DNA of 64,000 nt, taken from Kastovskya adunca ATA6-11-RM4. GTDB lineage: Bacteria > Cyanobacteriota > Cyanobacteriia > Cyanobacteriales > Coleofasciculaceae. The notes under the pieces were generated by a model that was given only the letters and a program-made list of their open reading frames with translations, searched no databases and was not told the origin of the DNA. Positions 20,601 through 28,900 of this stretch are shown here, piece after piece. Positions within the stretch are counted from its first letter, which is position 1, and every line of letters starts with the position of its first letter. The stretch spans positions 62,001-126,000 of the forward strand of contig JAHHHJ010000012.1 of assembly GCA_019359445.1 (NCBI GenBank), written 5' to 3'. The position numbers were made by a program, and so were the translations under genes.

Positions 20601-21157
20601 ACTTGGTGAGATAAGCGATCGCGAATCGCTGACAATTTAGAGGCAATAGTATCCGAGTCTTGTCCCCGCAGATCTAACAGTTCAATGTGATAGGGCGGAA
20701 CTTGTTCTAAAATCTGTTGCTGTCCATCCGAATGCACAACCGCTCGTAGCATGTCGTGACGTTCGACCAACTTCTGCCATGCCAGATTAAACCGCTCTAG
20801 GTCTAAATCGGTGCTTTCAATCTCGGTATAGACATGGATGGCAACATTCCCTCCCTCGAAGAAGCTATTTCTGCCAATCCAGTAGGCTTGCTGCATTTCA
20901 TTCAGGGGAAATGGCTGATGTCGCTCCGCTAAATTGGGCGTTAGAGTCGGCAGAGGTTGGTAACGAGCGCTTAGGCGGTCAAAATTATATTGATTGAGAA
21001 ACGTGAGGATTTCCGGTTTCCGCTCAGCCAGTTGAGCCTGCAACGTTGATGTCAACACACCCTTAGGAGCGCTACAGTGCAAGCGGTCGCCATCCACCCA
21101 TAACTTGACATCTAAGCTACTGAGATCGGAGAGAAACTCTTCTATTGTTGGTTTCAT
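17663..21157 (-). CDS. NRPS module: docking - Cy (heterocyclization) - A (Cys) - PCP
   Basis: A 1164-residue module predicted to add cysteine and close it to a thiazoline. The first ~55 residues resemble a TubC-type N-terminal docking domain, which suits a hand-over from the upstream PKS. The condensation-family domain has DGLCVDGWS (~213), matching DxxxxDxxS of heterocyclization domains rather than HHxxxDG. The A domain (TSGSTG ~694) has pocket residues D-L-Y-N-F-G-I-V-W, closest to cysteine codes (D-L-Y-N-L-S-L-I-W). The carrier domain contains FFLDLGGNSLL (~1088), one residue longer than the other carrier motifs here. No oxidase, reductase or methyltransferase domain is visible, so the ring should stay a thiazoline unless a separate enzyme acts. 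The start overlaps the PKS stop (ATGA). Confidence 0.92.
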   Translation of the reverse strand: MKPTIEEFLSDLSSLDVKLWVDGDRLHCSAPKGVLTSTLQAQLAERKPEILTFLNQYNFDRLSARYQPLPTLTPNLAERHQPFPLNEMQQAYWIGRNSFFEGGNVAIHVYTEIESTDLDLERFNLAWQKLVERHDMLRAVVHSDGQQQILEQVPPYHIELLDLRGQDSDTIASKLSAIRDRLSHQVLPIDQFPLFEICATQLDDHHFRLHISVDGLCVDGWSAQVLLQDLVKFYQNPQINLPPLELSFRDYVLEEIAFQESPTFQRSLDYWQKRLPTLPPPPDLVLAKAPGSLTQPQFKSWDTKLEREIWQPLKLRAAKAGLTPTGILLAAYAEVLTLWSKSPRFTLNVPRFNRLPLHPQVNDIIGEFASFTLLEVDNSRQESFQDRARRLQEQLWKDLEHQYVSGVRVLRELSKIQGRTTGAIAPVVFTTTPQTVGSHLDSSRASLFKELGEVVYTISQTPQVWLDCQYMEAEDSLFLNWDGVEDMFPAGLVDDMFDAFCRLLRQLATEEEAWQEQRRQLIPPKQLEQRTAINDTAVPMPETLAHTLFAAQVSQRPQQAAVITPHLTLTYEELYRRSNQVGHRLRKLGALPNTLVAIVMEKGWEQIVSVMGVLASGAAYLPIDPGLPKERLWYLLENGEVKLVLTQSYLRERLEFPEGIQCLCLDNEELAGESDQPLEPVQKPDDLAYVIYTSGSTGLPKGVMVAHQSVVNLAIHTNQSFKVSSSDRVLALTALNHDLSVYDIFGLLTAGGTLVIPDASAQRDPAHWLELMQKERVTVWNSVPPMMEMLLDYAASRSDVQLPDLRLTFLGGDWLSVTLPNRLKALATNVRLVSIGGPTETTVWNIWYPVEAVNPDWKSIPYGRPIANTKYYVFNEALEDCPVWVPGELYCAGMGLAKGYWRNEEKTRANFINHPVTGERLYKTGDLGRYLPDGTIEFLGRADFQLKIRGYRIEPGEIEAALVEHPAVEASVVKAVGEQRGQERLVAYLVSDQEQAPAVDELRSFLREKLPEYMVPSAFVWLDTLPLSANGKIDRQAFPEPDTIIAKPEKSFVLPHTSLEKVMAGIWSEVLGVEQIGIHDNFFLDLGGNSLLATQVMAHVRETLQVELPLRHFFESPTVAEQVAVILQDSAQRAKVEAIAQLVLSLAELSDDEVDKMLAEKTLS

Positions 21158-24100
21158 AATGTTATTTCCTCACGTTCGGCTTCCGTATTAGCGATCGCGC
21201 CATCCGTACTGATAGAAGACTGAAGTTTTTGAATCCCGCGCATTTTAAGAGACTCCGCCATACCCGCCACATTAGGTTTTTCAAACAAGTTTGATAGGGA
21301 CAGTTCGATCTCAAAGGCTTGGCGAACTTGAGCAATAACTCGCACAGCCATTAGGGAATCGCCCCCCAGCTCAAAGAAGTTGTCGTAAATCCCTACTTTT
21401 TCGATTCCCAGCAATCCTTGCCAGATATTGACCAGGGTTTGCTCAAGTTCATTTCTGGGAGCAATGTAAGCATTATTTAACTCAGGTCGTGAGTGCGTCG
21501 GTTCCGGTAGGTTCGCCGTTTCTAAGATTTCCGAGGACAGTAATGCGCCTAAATCTTTCTCTTGCTCAACCCGCATCTGAAAATTACGAGTTGATACCAG
21601 AATCTGAGGGAGATTAACCCCCAAAATACGACTCAATGCCTCTGCACCTTCTTTTGGTAAAATTCCTTGTTTAAGATTTTCTGCCTGCAAGGATTGAAGT
21701 TTGAGTGGTACGGGTGTATTAACCGCCATCCCGACTTCTTGCCAGGTATCCCAGTTGATACATGCAGTGAACGTGCCTTGTTGGGAGTAATTCCAGTGAG
21801 CAAAGGCATCAAGAAAGGCATTAGCTCCGGCGTAGTCTACCTGTCCGAATCCCCCCAAAATTGAACTCAGTGATGAGCAGATCGCTAAGAAATCCAAGGG
21901 GACATTTTTAAGTAACTCATGAAGAACCAGCGTTCCTTTGACTTTGGGAGCGAAAATCTTGGCGGTTTCTTCCAGCGTTTGGCGCTGAATCATGCCGCCT
22001 CCAGGTACTCCGGCGGCGTGGATTGCTCCATCAATTCGACCGAATTGCTTCTGTGCAGTTGCGATCGCTTTTCGCATCGGTTCGAGTTCACTGACATCAG
22101 CACTGACGACCAAAACCTCAGCGCCTAGTTTTTCCAGTTGCTGCACTTTGCGAATCTTGCGGCTGACGCTATCTTGCTCAGTGTGAGTCACCAGCCAGTT
22201 TTCCCATTCATCTCGATTGGGCAATGCTGAACGACTCACGAGGAGGAGTTTCGCCCGTACCGTCTGCGCCAGATATTCCGCCAGAGCCAGCCCAATACCT
22301 CCAAGTCCACCTGTAATTAGATAAACTCCCCCTTCCTTTAACCGTTTTGGTGTCCTTTTAGGAGTTCCATGCAATCGGACGGGTTCAAAGGTTTGTACCC
22401 AGCGATGCAAACCCCGGTAGCTAATAAGTAAGTTGGGGGACTGGGCTGTCAGTTCTGCTAGCAGCCAGTTTGTGAGATTTTGCTGTTCCCAAGTTCCTCT
22501 CGGATCGGGCGAACCTAACCCCCCCAGCCCCCCTTCCCTGCAAGGGAAGGGGGGAGCAGGAGCAATACTCCCCTCTCCTCGTAGGAGAGGGGTTGGGGGA
22601 GAGGTTAACTCAACATCAATGCTGCGACAGCTAATATTTGGATATTCTTGCGGAATGACTTTAACGGCTCCAAGTACAGTCGCTTTCTCTGGAGATAAAC
22701 GTTCAAACCCTGTTACGGGCTGCAAGTTATTGGAGATGACCGTAATTTGAAACTGATCAGTGGTGTTGTGTTTCCCAAGGGCTTGGGCTAGAAACAGCAA
22801 ACTGTAAAATCCTTTGGCTTGGCTTTCTTCAAGGGATTCAAGTTCTAATGTTGTGGTGTCAGGCGTGACACTCCATAAATGAACAATGGTTTTGGGCAGC
22901 TTGTTTTGTGCTAAAAGTTCATAGAGTAAAGCCTCATAGTCATCGCGTCGTTGGGGATTAAGGGTATATTCGCGTTTATTGAGTTTTTTCAACCCTGACC
23001 CAGCCCTGACAGTAATTACATCCCGCCCCTCAATTTCGAGCTGTTTTACCAGCGATTCACCCAAGCCGCACTGATCGACAAACACGAGTGTGCATGGTGC
23101 TACTAATCTCTGTTCGAGCAGGGTAGGAGGTACAGATTGCTTCCAAACAGGAAGGTAGAACCAGTCAGCAATATCCGGTTTTTTGCTCAAGGACTCTGGA
23201 GTTAAAGCGATCGCCTCCGTCCGTTTTTGAGGTTCAATCCAGTAACGCTGACGCTCAAAGGGATAGGTCGGTAAGGGAAGGCGATGGCGGCGCTCATCGG
23301 TATAAAATCTTGACCAATCCACCTCTACTCCAGACAGCCATAACTTGCCCAAGCTATTTAGCAAGAATGCAACATCAGACTGTTTATGCTTGGGATGGCG
23401 TAAGGAGGCGATCGCCACTTGCTCATCTTCCCGATTTAAATGCTTTTTGGCGAAGGTACACAAGCTACATCCAGCACCCACTTCCAACAAGATACGATTC
23501 GGTTCTTGCAACAACTGGGCAATACCCGCTGAAAAGCGAACCGTTTGGCGTAGATGCTGCGCCCAATAACTCGGTTCTGTGGCTTGGGCCGTTGTAATCC
23601 AAGTTCCCGTAACGTTGGAGACAAAGGGAAGTTTAGGAGGATGCAGTTTGACTTTTTTAACTTCCTCGATAAAAGGTTCTAAGATGGCATCCATCATCGG
23701 GGAATGAAAAGCATGGGAGGTATGCAGGCGGCGACAGTCTATCCCTTGAGCTACTAACTTGTTTTGAAAAGCATCTATAGCTTCTTGGGTTCCCGACACT
23801 ACGCAGGAGGCTGGGCTATTACTAACAGCGAGGGATAATTGGCGATCGAGTCGGGCTTCCACCTCACTTGCAGGTAGTGAAACAGCCAGCATTGTTCCTG
23901 TTGGAAGTTGCTGCATCAGTCGTCCGCGAACCGCAACCAGAGCTAAAGCATCTTTAAGAGACATGACTTCAGCCAAACAAGCGGCGACGTATTCCCCAAT
24001 GCTGTGACCAATCATCGCCTGGGGAGAAATCCCCCAGGACATCCATAACTGAGCTAGAGCGTACTCAATGACGAATAAAGCGGGTTGAGCGATCGCCGTT

Positions 24101-25884
24101 TGTTTGATCTCGGCTGCGGCTTCAGTATCAGATTCACTAGGGTAGATTAGCGGTCGCAAATCCAGCCCTAAATAAGGTTTGAGCAACTCACAACAGCGAT
24201 CGACTTGCTCTTTAAACGTCGCCTCAGTCTGGTACAATTCTTTGCCCATATCCACATACTGAGTCCCCTGTCCGGGAAACATGAAGGCGATAGGGCGATC
24301 GCACGGTTCTTGAACGTGGGTAAAAACTCGTTGAGCATCTCGCGTCTCTAAGGCATTAACGGCATCCTCAATATCTCGGCATACCAACACTCGACGATAA
24401 TTAAACTCTCTACGCCCCACTTGCAGAGTATGAGCAACATCCGCCAAGTTCAGTTCGGGATGCTGCGTGAGGTGTTGTAAAAGATTCGTTGTCGCCGTTT
24501 CCAACGCTGACTCAGTTTTGGCAGAAAGTACCAACAACTGCCAAGGACGAGAAGGTGTCGAAGCGGGTAACGCTGGGGCTTCTTCAAGAATTACATGAGC
24601 ATTAGTTCCACCCATCCCCAAGGAACTCACACCCGCGCGGCGAGGAGTCAGCCCCGCTTTCCAGGGGGAAAGTTTTGTATTGACATAAAAAGGACTGTTG
24701 GCAAAATCAATCTGGGGGTTGGGTTGCTCGAAATTCAGCGTCGGCGGTAGGGATTGGTGTTTGAGGGCGAGAACCGTTTTAATCAGTCCCGCGATACCTG
24801 CGGCTGCATCTAAATGACCGATATTGGTTTTAACCGAACCGATTGCACAGCCAGCCTTTTTTTCAGTATTGGCGCGAAAAACCTGGGAGAGTGCTGCAAT
24901 TTCAATCGGATCGCCTAAGGCGGTTCCAGTACCGTGCGCCTCGATATAGTTGATTGTTTCCGGTTCAACCTCCGCAAACATGATCGCTTCGGCGATCGCT
25001 TCGGCTTGAGCATCCACACTCGGCGCTGTATACCCAACTTTCCGAGAACCATCATTGTTGATGGCTGAACCTTTAATCACAGCCTGAATGCAATCACCAT
25101 CGGCGATCGCCTCCGATAACCGCTTTAAAACCACAACCCCCAAACCATTGCCAATCGTTGTTCCCTGAGCCTGGGAATCAAAGGCGCGACAATGACCATC
25201 AGGCGATAACGCTCCCCCTTCCTGGTACAAATAGCCCGTCTTGTGCGGGACTCGAATTGAAACCCCACCCGCCAACGCCATATCACACTGATAATTCAGC
25301 AAACTTTGGCAGGCGATCGCCGTCGCCACCAATGACGTAGAGCAAGCGCTCTGAACTGTAAAACTCGCTCCCTTGAGATTTAATTTGTAAGCAACGCGGG
25401 TTGTGAGGAAATCTTTATCATTACCAATGAGCGTTTGGTAGCATTGCGCCGAACCCAGGCGATCGCGGTTTAAATCAAAGGAATAATAGTTACTCAGGCT
25501 TGCCCCAGCGTAAACTCCAATCCGACTTTCACATCGTTGGGAATCATAACCAGCACTTTCCAGGGCTTCCCAAGCACACTCTAAAAATAGGCGGTGTTGC
25601 GGGTCGGTTACTTCAGCTTCTCTAGGATTAATGTCAAAGAATGAAGCATCAAATAACTCAATGTCTTCTAATACTGCACCTGCTTTTACATAATTAGATT
25701 CTCTTAACACCGCTGAATCTATTCCCGCAGCCATTAACTCTTCATCCGTGAAGCAGGAAATGGACTCCACTCCATCGCGCAAATTCTGCCAAAATTCCTC
25801 AAGATTTTTGGCTCCAGGGAAACGTCCTGCCATGCCAATGATGGCTATTCCTTCTGTTGAATCGTATGCTTCTGCACTATCCAT
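21154..25884 (-). CDS. Type I polyketide synthase: KS - AT (malonyl) - KR - ACP
   Basis: A 1576-residue PKS module that extends the Thr-bound chain by two carbons. KS active Cys is in SACSTSL (~180), with EAHGTGT and KTNIGH histidines following. The AT has GHSIGEY (~628) and HAFHSP (~724), the signature of malonyl-CoA selection. The KR has the nucleotide loop GGLGGIG (~1193) and catalytic Tyr in YAGAN (~1350), so the beta-keto group is likely reduced to a hydroxyl. The ACP has LGGDSL (~1508). Extending threonine with malonate and KR would give a gamma-amino-beta-hydroxy unit. I chose the ATG at 25884, preceded by GAAGGGA, over an upstream TTG at 25911. A repeat is inserted ahead of the KR nucleotide site (~1094-1124). 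Confidence 0.93.
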   Translation of the reverse strand: MDSAEAYDSTEGIAIIGMAGRFPGAKNLEEFWQNLRDGVESISCFTDEELMAAGIDSAVLRESNYVKAGAVLEDIELFDASFFDINPREAEVTDPQHRLFLECAWEALESAGYDSQRCESRIGVYAGASLSNYYSFDLNRDRLGSAQCYQTLIGNDKDFLTTRVAYKLNLKGASFTVQSACSTSLVATAIACQSLLNYQCDMALAGGVSIRVPHKTGYLYQEGGALSPDGHCRAFDSQAQGTTIGNGLGVVVLKRLSEAIADGDCIQAVIKGSAINNDGSRKVGYTAPSVDAQAEAIAEAIMFAEVEPETINYIEAHGTGTALGDPIEIAALSQVFRANTEKKAGCAIGSVKTNIGHLDAAAGIAGLIKTVLALKHQSLPPTLNFEQPNPQIDFANSPFYVNTKLSPWKAGLTPRRAGVSSLGMGGTNAHVILEEAPALPASTPSRPWQLLVLSAKTESALETATTNLLQHLTQHPELNLADVAHTLQVGRREFNYRRVLVCRDIEDAVNALETRDAQRVFTHVQEPCDRPIAFMFPGQGTQYVDMGKELYQTEATFKEQVDRCCELLKPYLGLDLRPLIYPSESDTEAAAEIKQTAIAQPALFVIEYALAQLWMSWGISPQAMIGHSIGEYVAACLAEVMSLKDALALVAVRGRLMQQLPTGTMLAVSLPASEVEARLDRQLSLAVSNSPASCVVSGTQEAIDAFQNKLVAQGIDCRRLHTSHAFHSPMMDAILEPFIEEVKKVKLHPPKLPFVSNVTGTWITTAQATEPSYWAQHLRQTVRFSAGIAQLLQEPNRILLEVGAGCSLCTFAKKHLNREDEQVAIASLRHPKHKQSDVAFLLNSLGKLWLSGVEVDWSRFYTDERRHRLPLPTYPFERQRYWIEPQKRTEAIALTPESLSKKPDIADWFYLPVWKQSVPPTLLEQRLVAPCTLVFVDQCGLGESLVKQLEIEGRDVITVRAGSGLKKLNKREYTLNPQRRDDYEALLYELLAQNKLPKTIVHLWSVTPDTTTLELESLEESQAKGFYSLLFLAQALGKHNTTDQFQITVISNNLQPVTGFERLSPEKATVLGAVKVIPQEYPNISCRSIDVELTSPPTPLLRGEGSIAPAPPFPCREGGLGGLGSPDPRGTWEQQNLTNWLLAELTAQSPNLLISYRGLHRWVQTFEPVRLHGTPKRTPKRLKEGGVYLITGGLGGIGLALAEYLAQTVRAKLLLVSRSALPNRDEWENWLVTHTEQDSVSRKIRKVQQLEKLGAEVLVVSADVSELEPMRKAIATAQKQFGRIDGAIHAAGVPGGGMIQRQTLEETAKIFAPKVKGTLVLHELLKNVPLDFLAICSSLSSILGGFGQVDYAGANAFLDAFAHWNYSQQGTFTACINWDTWQEVGMAVNTPVPLKLQSLQAENLKQGILPKEGAEALSRILGVNLPQILVSTRNFQMRVEQEKDLGALLSSEILETANLPEPTHSRPELNNAYIAPRNELEQTLVNIWQGLLGIEKVGIYDNFFELGGDSLMAVRVIAQVRQAFEIELSLSNLFEKPNVAGMAESLKMRGIQKLQSSISTDGAIANTEAEREEITL
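22514..22605 (-). repeat. In-frame palindromic repeat in the PKS, before the KR core
   Basis: Two adjacent GC-rich palindromes encode [13 protein letters not shown] and [12 protein letters not shown] in the non-catalytic half of the ketoreductase region. The DNA and encoded residues closely match those at 4574-4660, although one host is a PKS and the other an NRPS. Confidence 0.8.
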
Positions 25885-25914
25885 TAGCTTTTCCCTTCTC
25901 ACTACACTCAATCT

Positions 25915-28900
25915 TTAGTGAGTGTTTTTTTGCTTGGTTAATAATTTCTTGCGTTTGTTGATCGCTTCTAATTGTTTTTGAACCCGGTCTTGTACAGGAT
26001 CAAAAGCAGAACTTTCCTCTGATTTTTTACTTAAAGACTGTGCTAAAGAGCTGATAGTTGGGTTTTGAAACAGTTCTACGATGGATAAATCCCGGTTAAA
26101 AACATCTTGCAGTTTGTTATTAACCTGAATCATTAATAATGAATGACCACCGAGGTCAAAGAAATTATCGTGGATGCCTACTTTTTCTAAATGCAGCACC
26201 GATTGCCAAACCGTGGCGATCGCTCGTTCTACCTCAGAACGAGGAGCCTGATAAACCTCTTGCAAATCCGGACGATGACTCTCTGGTGCAGGTAGCCCCC
26301 GACGGTCTACCTTCCCGTTTGATGTCAGCGGTAGTGCCTCTAGCAGCACAAAGCTGGCGGGTATCATATAGTCAGGCAACCTTGCTTGGAGAAACTGGCG
26401 CAACTCGCTAATATTGGGCATTTGTTTGGGGTTGGGGACAACATAAGCCACCAAATGCAAAACACCAGGGATATCCTCCCGTGCCATCACCACAACGTCT
26501 TGCACTGCGGGATGCTGTCCCAACACCGCCTCAATCTCTCCCAACTCGATACGGAAGCCCCGAATCTTAACTTGCTGGTCGATTCGCCCTAAGTACTCTA
26601 AATCACCATTGGGCAGATAGCGTACCAAATCACCGGACTTATACAATCGCGCATCCACCTTGTCATCAAAGGGATTGCGAATAAACCGTTCGGTCGTTAA
26701 TTCTGGGCGATTGAGATAGCCACAAGCCAAACCAGCGCCACCAATGTACAGTTCACCGGGAACCCCAATCGGCACAGGTTGATGATGCCGATCCAGCACA
26801 TATACCTGTAAATCTGGAATGGGGCGACCGATAACACTGCTCATCCCGCTCAGATCGCTCATTGTTAGTGGGCGATAGGTTACATGCACGGTTGTTTCTG
26901 TAATGCCGTACATATTGACTAACTGAGGAACCTGGTCACCATGTCGCTCAAACCAAGGTTTTAAGCTTTGCACCTCCAATGCTTCTCCACCAAAAATGAC
27001 TAGGCGAAGGCTCAGATCTGAGTTAACTCCTATCTCTTCAGCCCGAATCAGTTGGCGGAAAGCTGAAGGAGTTTGGTTAAGAACCGTTACCTGTTCTTTG
27101 CACAACAACTCGTAGAACGACTCAGGGGATCGACTAATCCAGTAAGGCACCACCACCAGTCGCCCACCATAGAGAAGAGCACCCCAGATTTCCCAAACGG
27201 AGAAGTCAAAGGCATAGGAATGGAAGAGTGTCCAAACATCCTGCTCGTTAAAGTGATACCAGGGCTGAGTAGCGGCAAACAGACGGACAACATTGGCATG
27301 GCTTACTAAAACGCCTTTTGGTTGACCCGTGGAGCCAGAGGTATAAATGACGTAGGCTAGGCTGGAAGGATTTTGGCTTTCGACTCCCTCCTGTGATTCC
27401 CCTTCCTCATACTCCCCCCTATCCCCCAAGGAGAAACGCTTTTCCTCATACTCCCCCCTTGCCAAGGGGGGTTGGGGGGGTGAATTTGAGCTATCACTAT
27501 GAACTCGTATCGATTCCCAATCTGTATCTAAACAAACGACCTTAGCTGCGTGTTCGGGAAGTGTTTCTAAAAGCCGTTTTTGAGTCAACAGCACTGGTAC
27601 TTGCCTATCTGACAACATGAAAGCCAGCCGATCTTTCGGATAGGCGGGGTCTAACGGCACATAAGCGCCTCCAGCTTTGAGAATGCCGAGTATCCCAACG
27701 ACCATCTCCAAGGAGCGCTCTAAACACAAACCTACTAATACGTCTGGTTTCACGCCTAACTGTTTCAGGTAGTGTGCTAGCTGATTTGCTCGGTTGTTTA
27801 ACTCTCGGTAAGTGAGTTGCTGGTTCTCAAAAACGAGAGCGATCGCATCTGGTGTCCGTTCTACCTGTGCCTCAAAGAGCTGATGAATGCACAAATCTGC
27901 CGGATACTCCGCCTCTGTATCATTCCAAGCAACCAGCAGTTGATGTCGCTCCGATGCCGTCAACAGTGGCAAGTCCGAGAGGCGTTGGTTGGGATTAGAG
28001 ACAATGCCTAAGAGCAAGTTCTGAAAATGCCCCAACATTCGCGCGATCGTTGCCGCCTCAAACAAGTCGGTATTGTACTCAAATGAGGCAATTAATCCTT
28101 GCTCTGTAATGTCAACAAACAGGCTTAAATCAAACTGCGCCGTCAATGTTTCTACGTTTACCAGGCTCAACGCCAATCCAGGAATCTCCTCCAACTGCGG
28201 AGACTTCCGAAGCGCGAATGACACCTGAAAAAGTGGCGTATAGCTGGCATCCCTTACAGGTCGCAGTGCCTCTACCAGTTGGTCGAAGGGTAAATCCTGA
28301 TGGGTATAGGCTCCTAAAGCCACCTGACGCACTCGACTGAGGAGTTCTCGAAAACTGGGATTGTCTCCTAAGTCGGTTCGCAGCACTAGGGTATTGACAA
28401 AAAAGCCAATTAGTGAGTTGAGTTCGCTACGGTTGCGGTTGGCAATGGGTGAGCCTACAGGAATATCGTCTTGTCCTGTATAGCGGTAGAGGAACGTCTG
28501 AAATGCTGCCAGGAGTACCATGAATGGCGTGACACCCTCTTGACGTGAGAGTGTGGCGATCGCATCCGTTAGAGATTTGGGTAATTCCAGCGATTGACGC
28601 GCCCCCCGATAGGTCTGAACGGCAGGTCTTGGGCGGTCAGTAGGCAGTTGTAATGAAGGAACACCGTTGAGTTGTTGTTTCCAGTAGGAAAGCTGAGTTT
28701 CCAGCAACTCTCCCTGAAGCCATTGCCGCTGCCAATAGGCAAAGTCAGTATACTGAACAGGCAGATCCGGTAGAGGTAAGGGACTGCTAGCTAAGAATGC
28801 CTTGTACAGGATTGCCATCTCACGGATGAACACCTCAACCGACCATTCATCACCGATAATGTGGTGCAAGGTCAGTAGCAGGACGTGTTCCTGTTCACCC

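Noticed and set aside
17663-21157. Oxidase or methyltransferase domain in the Cys module
   Set aside because: The A domain has ordinary length between its A8 and A10 cores, and no flavin or SAM motif was seen.
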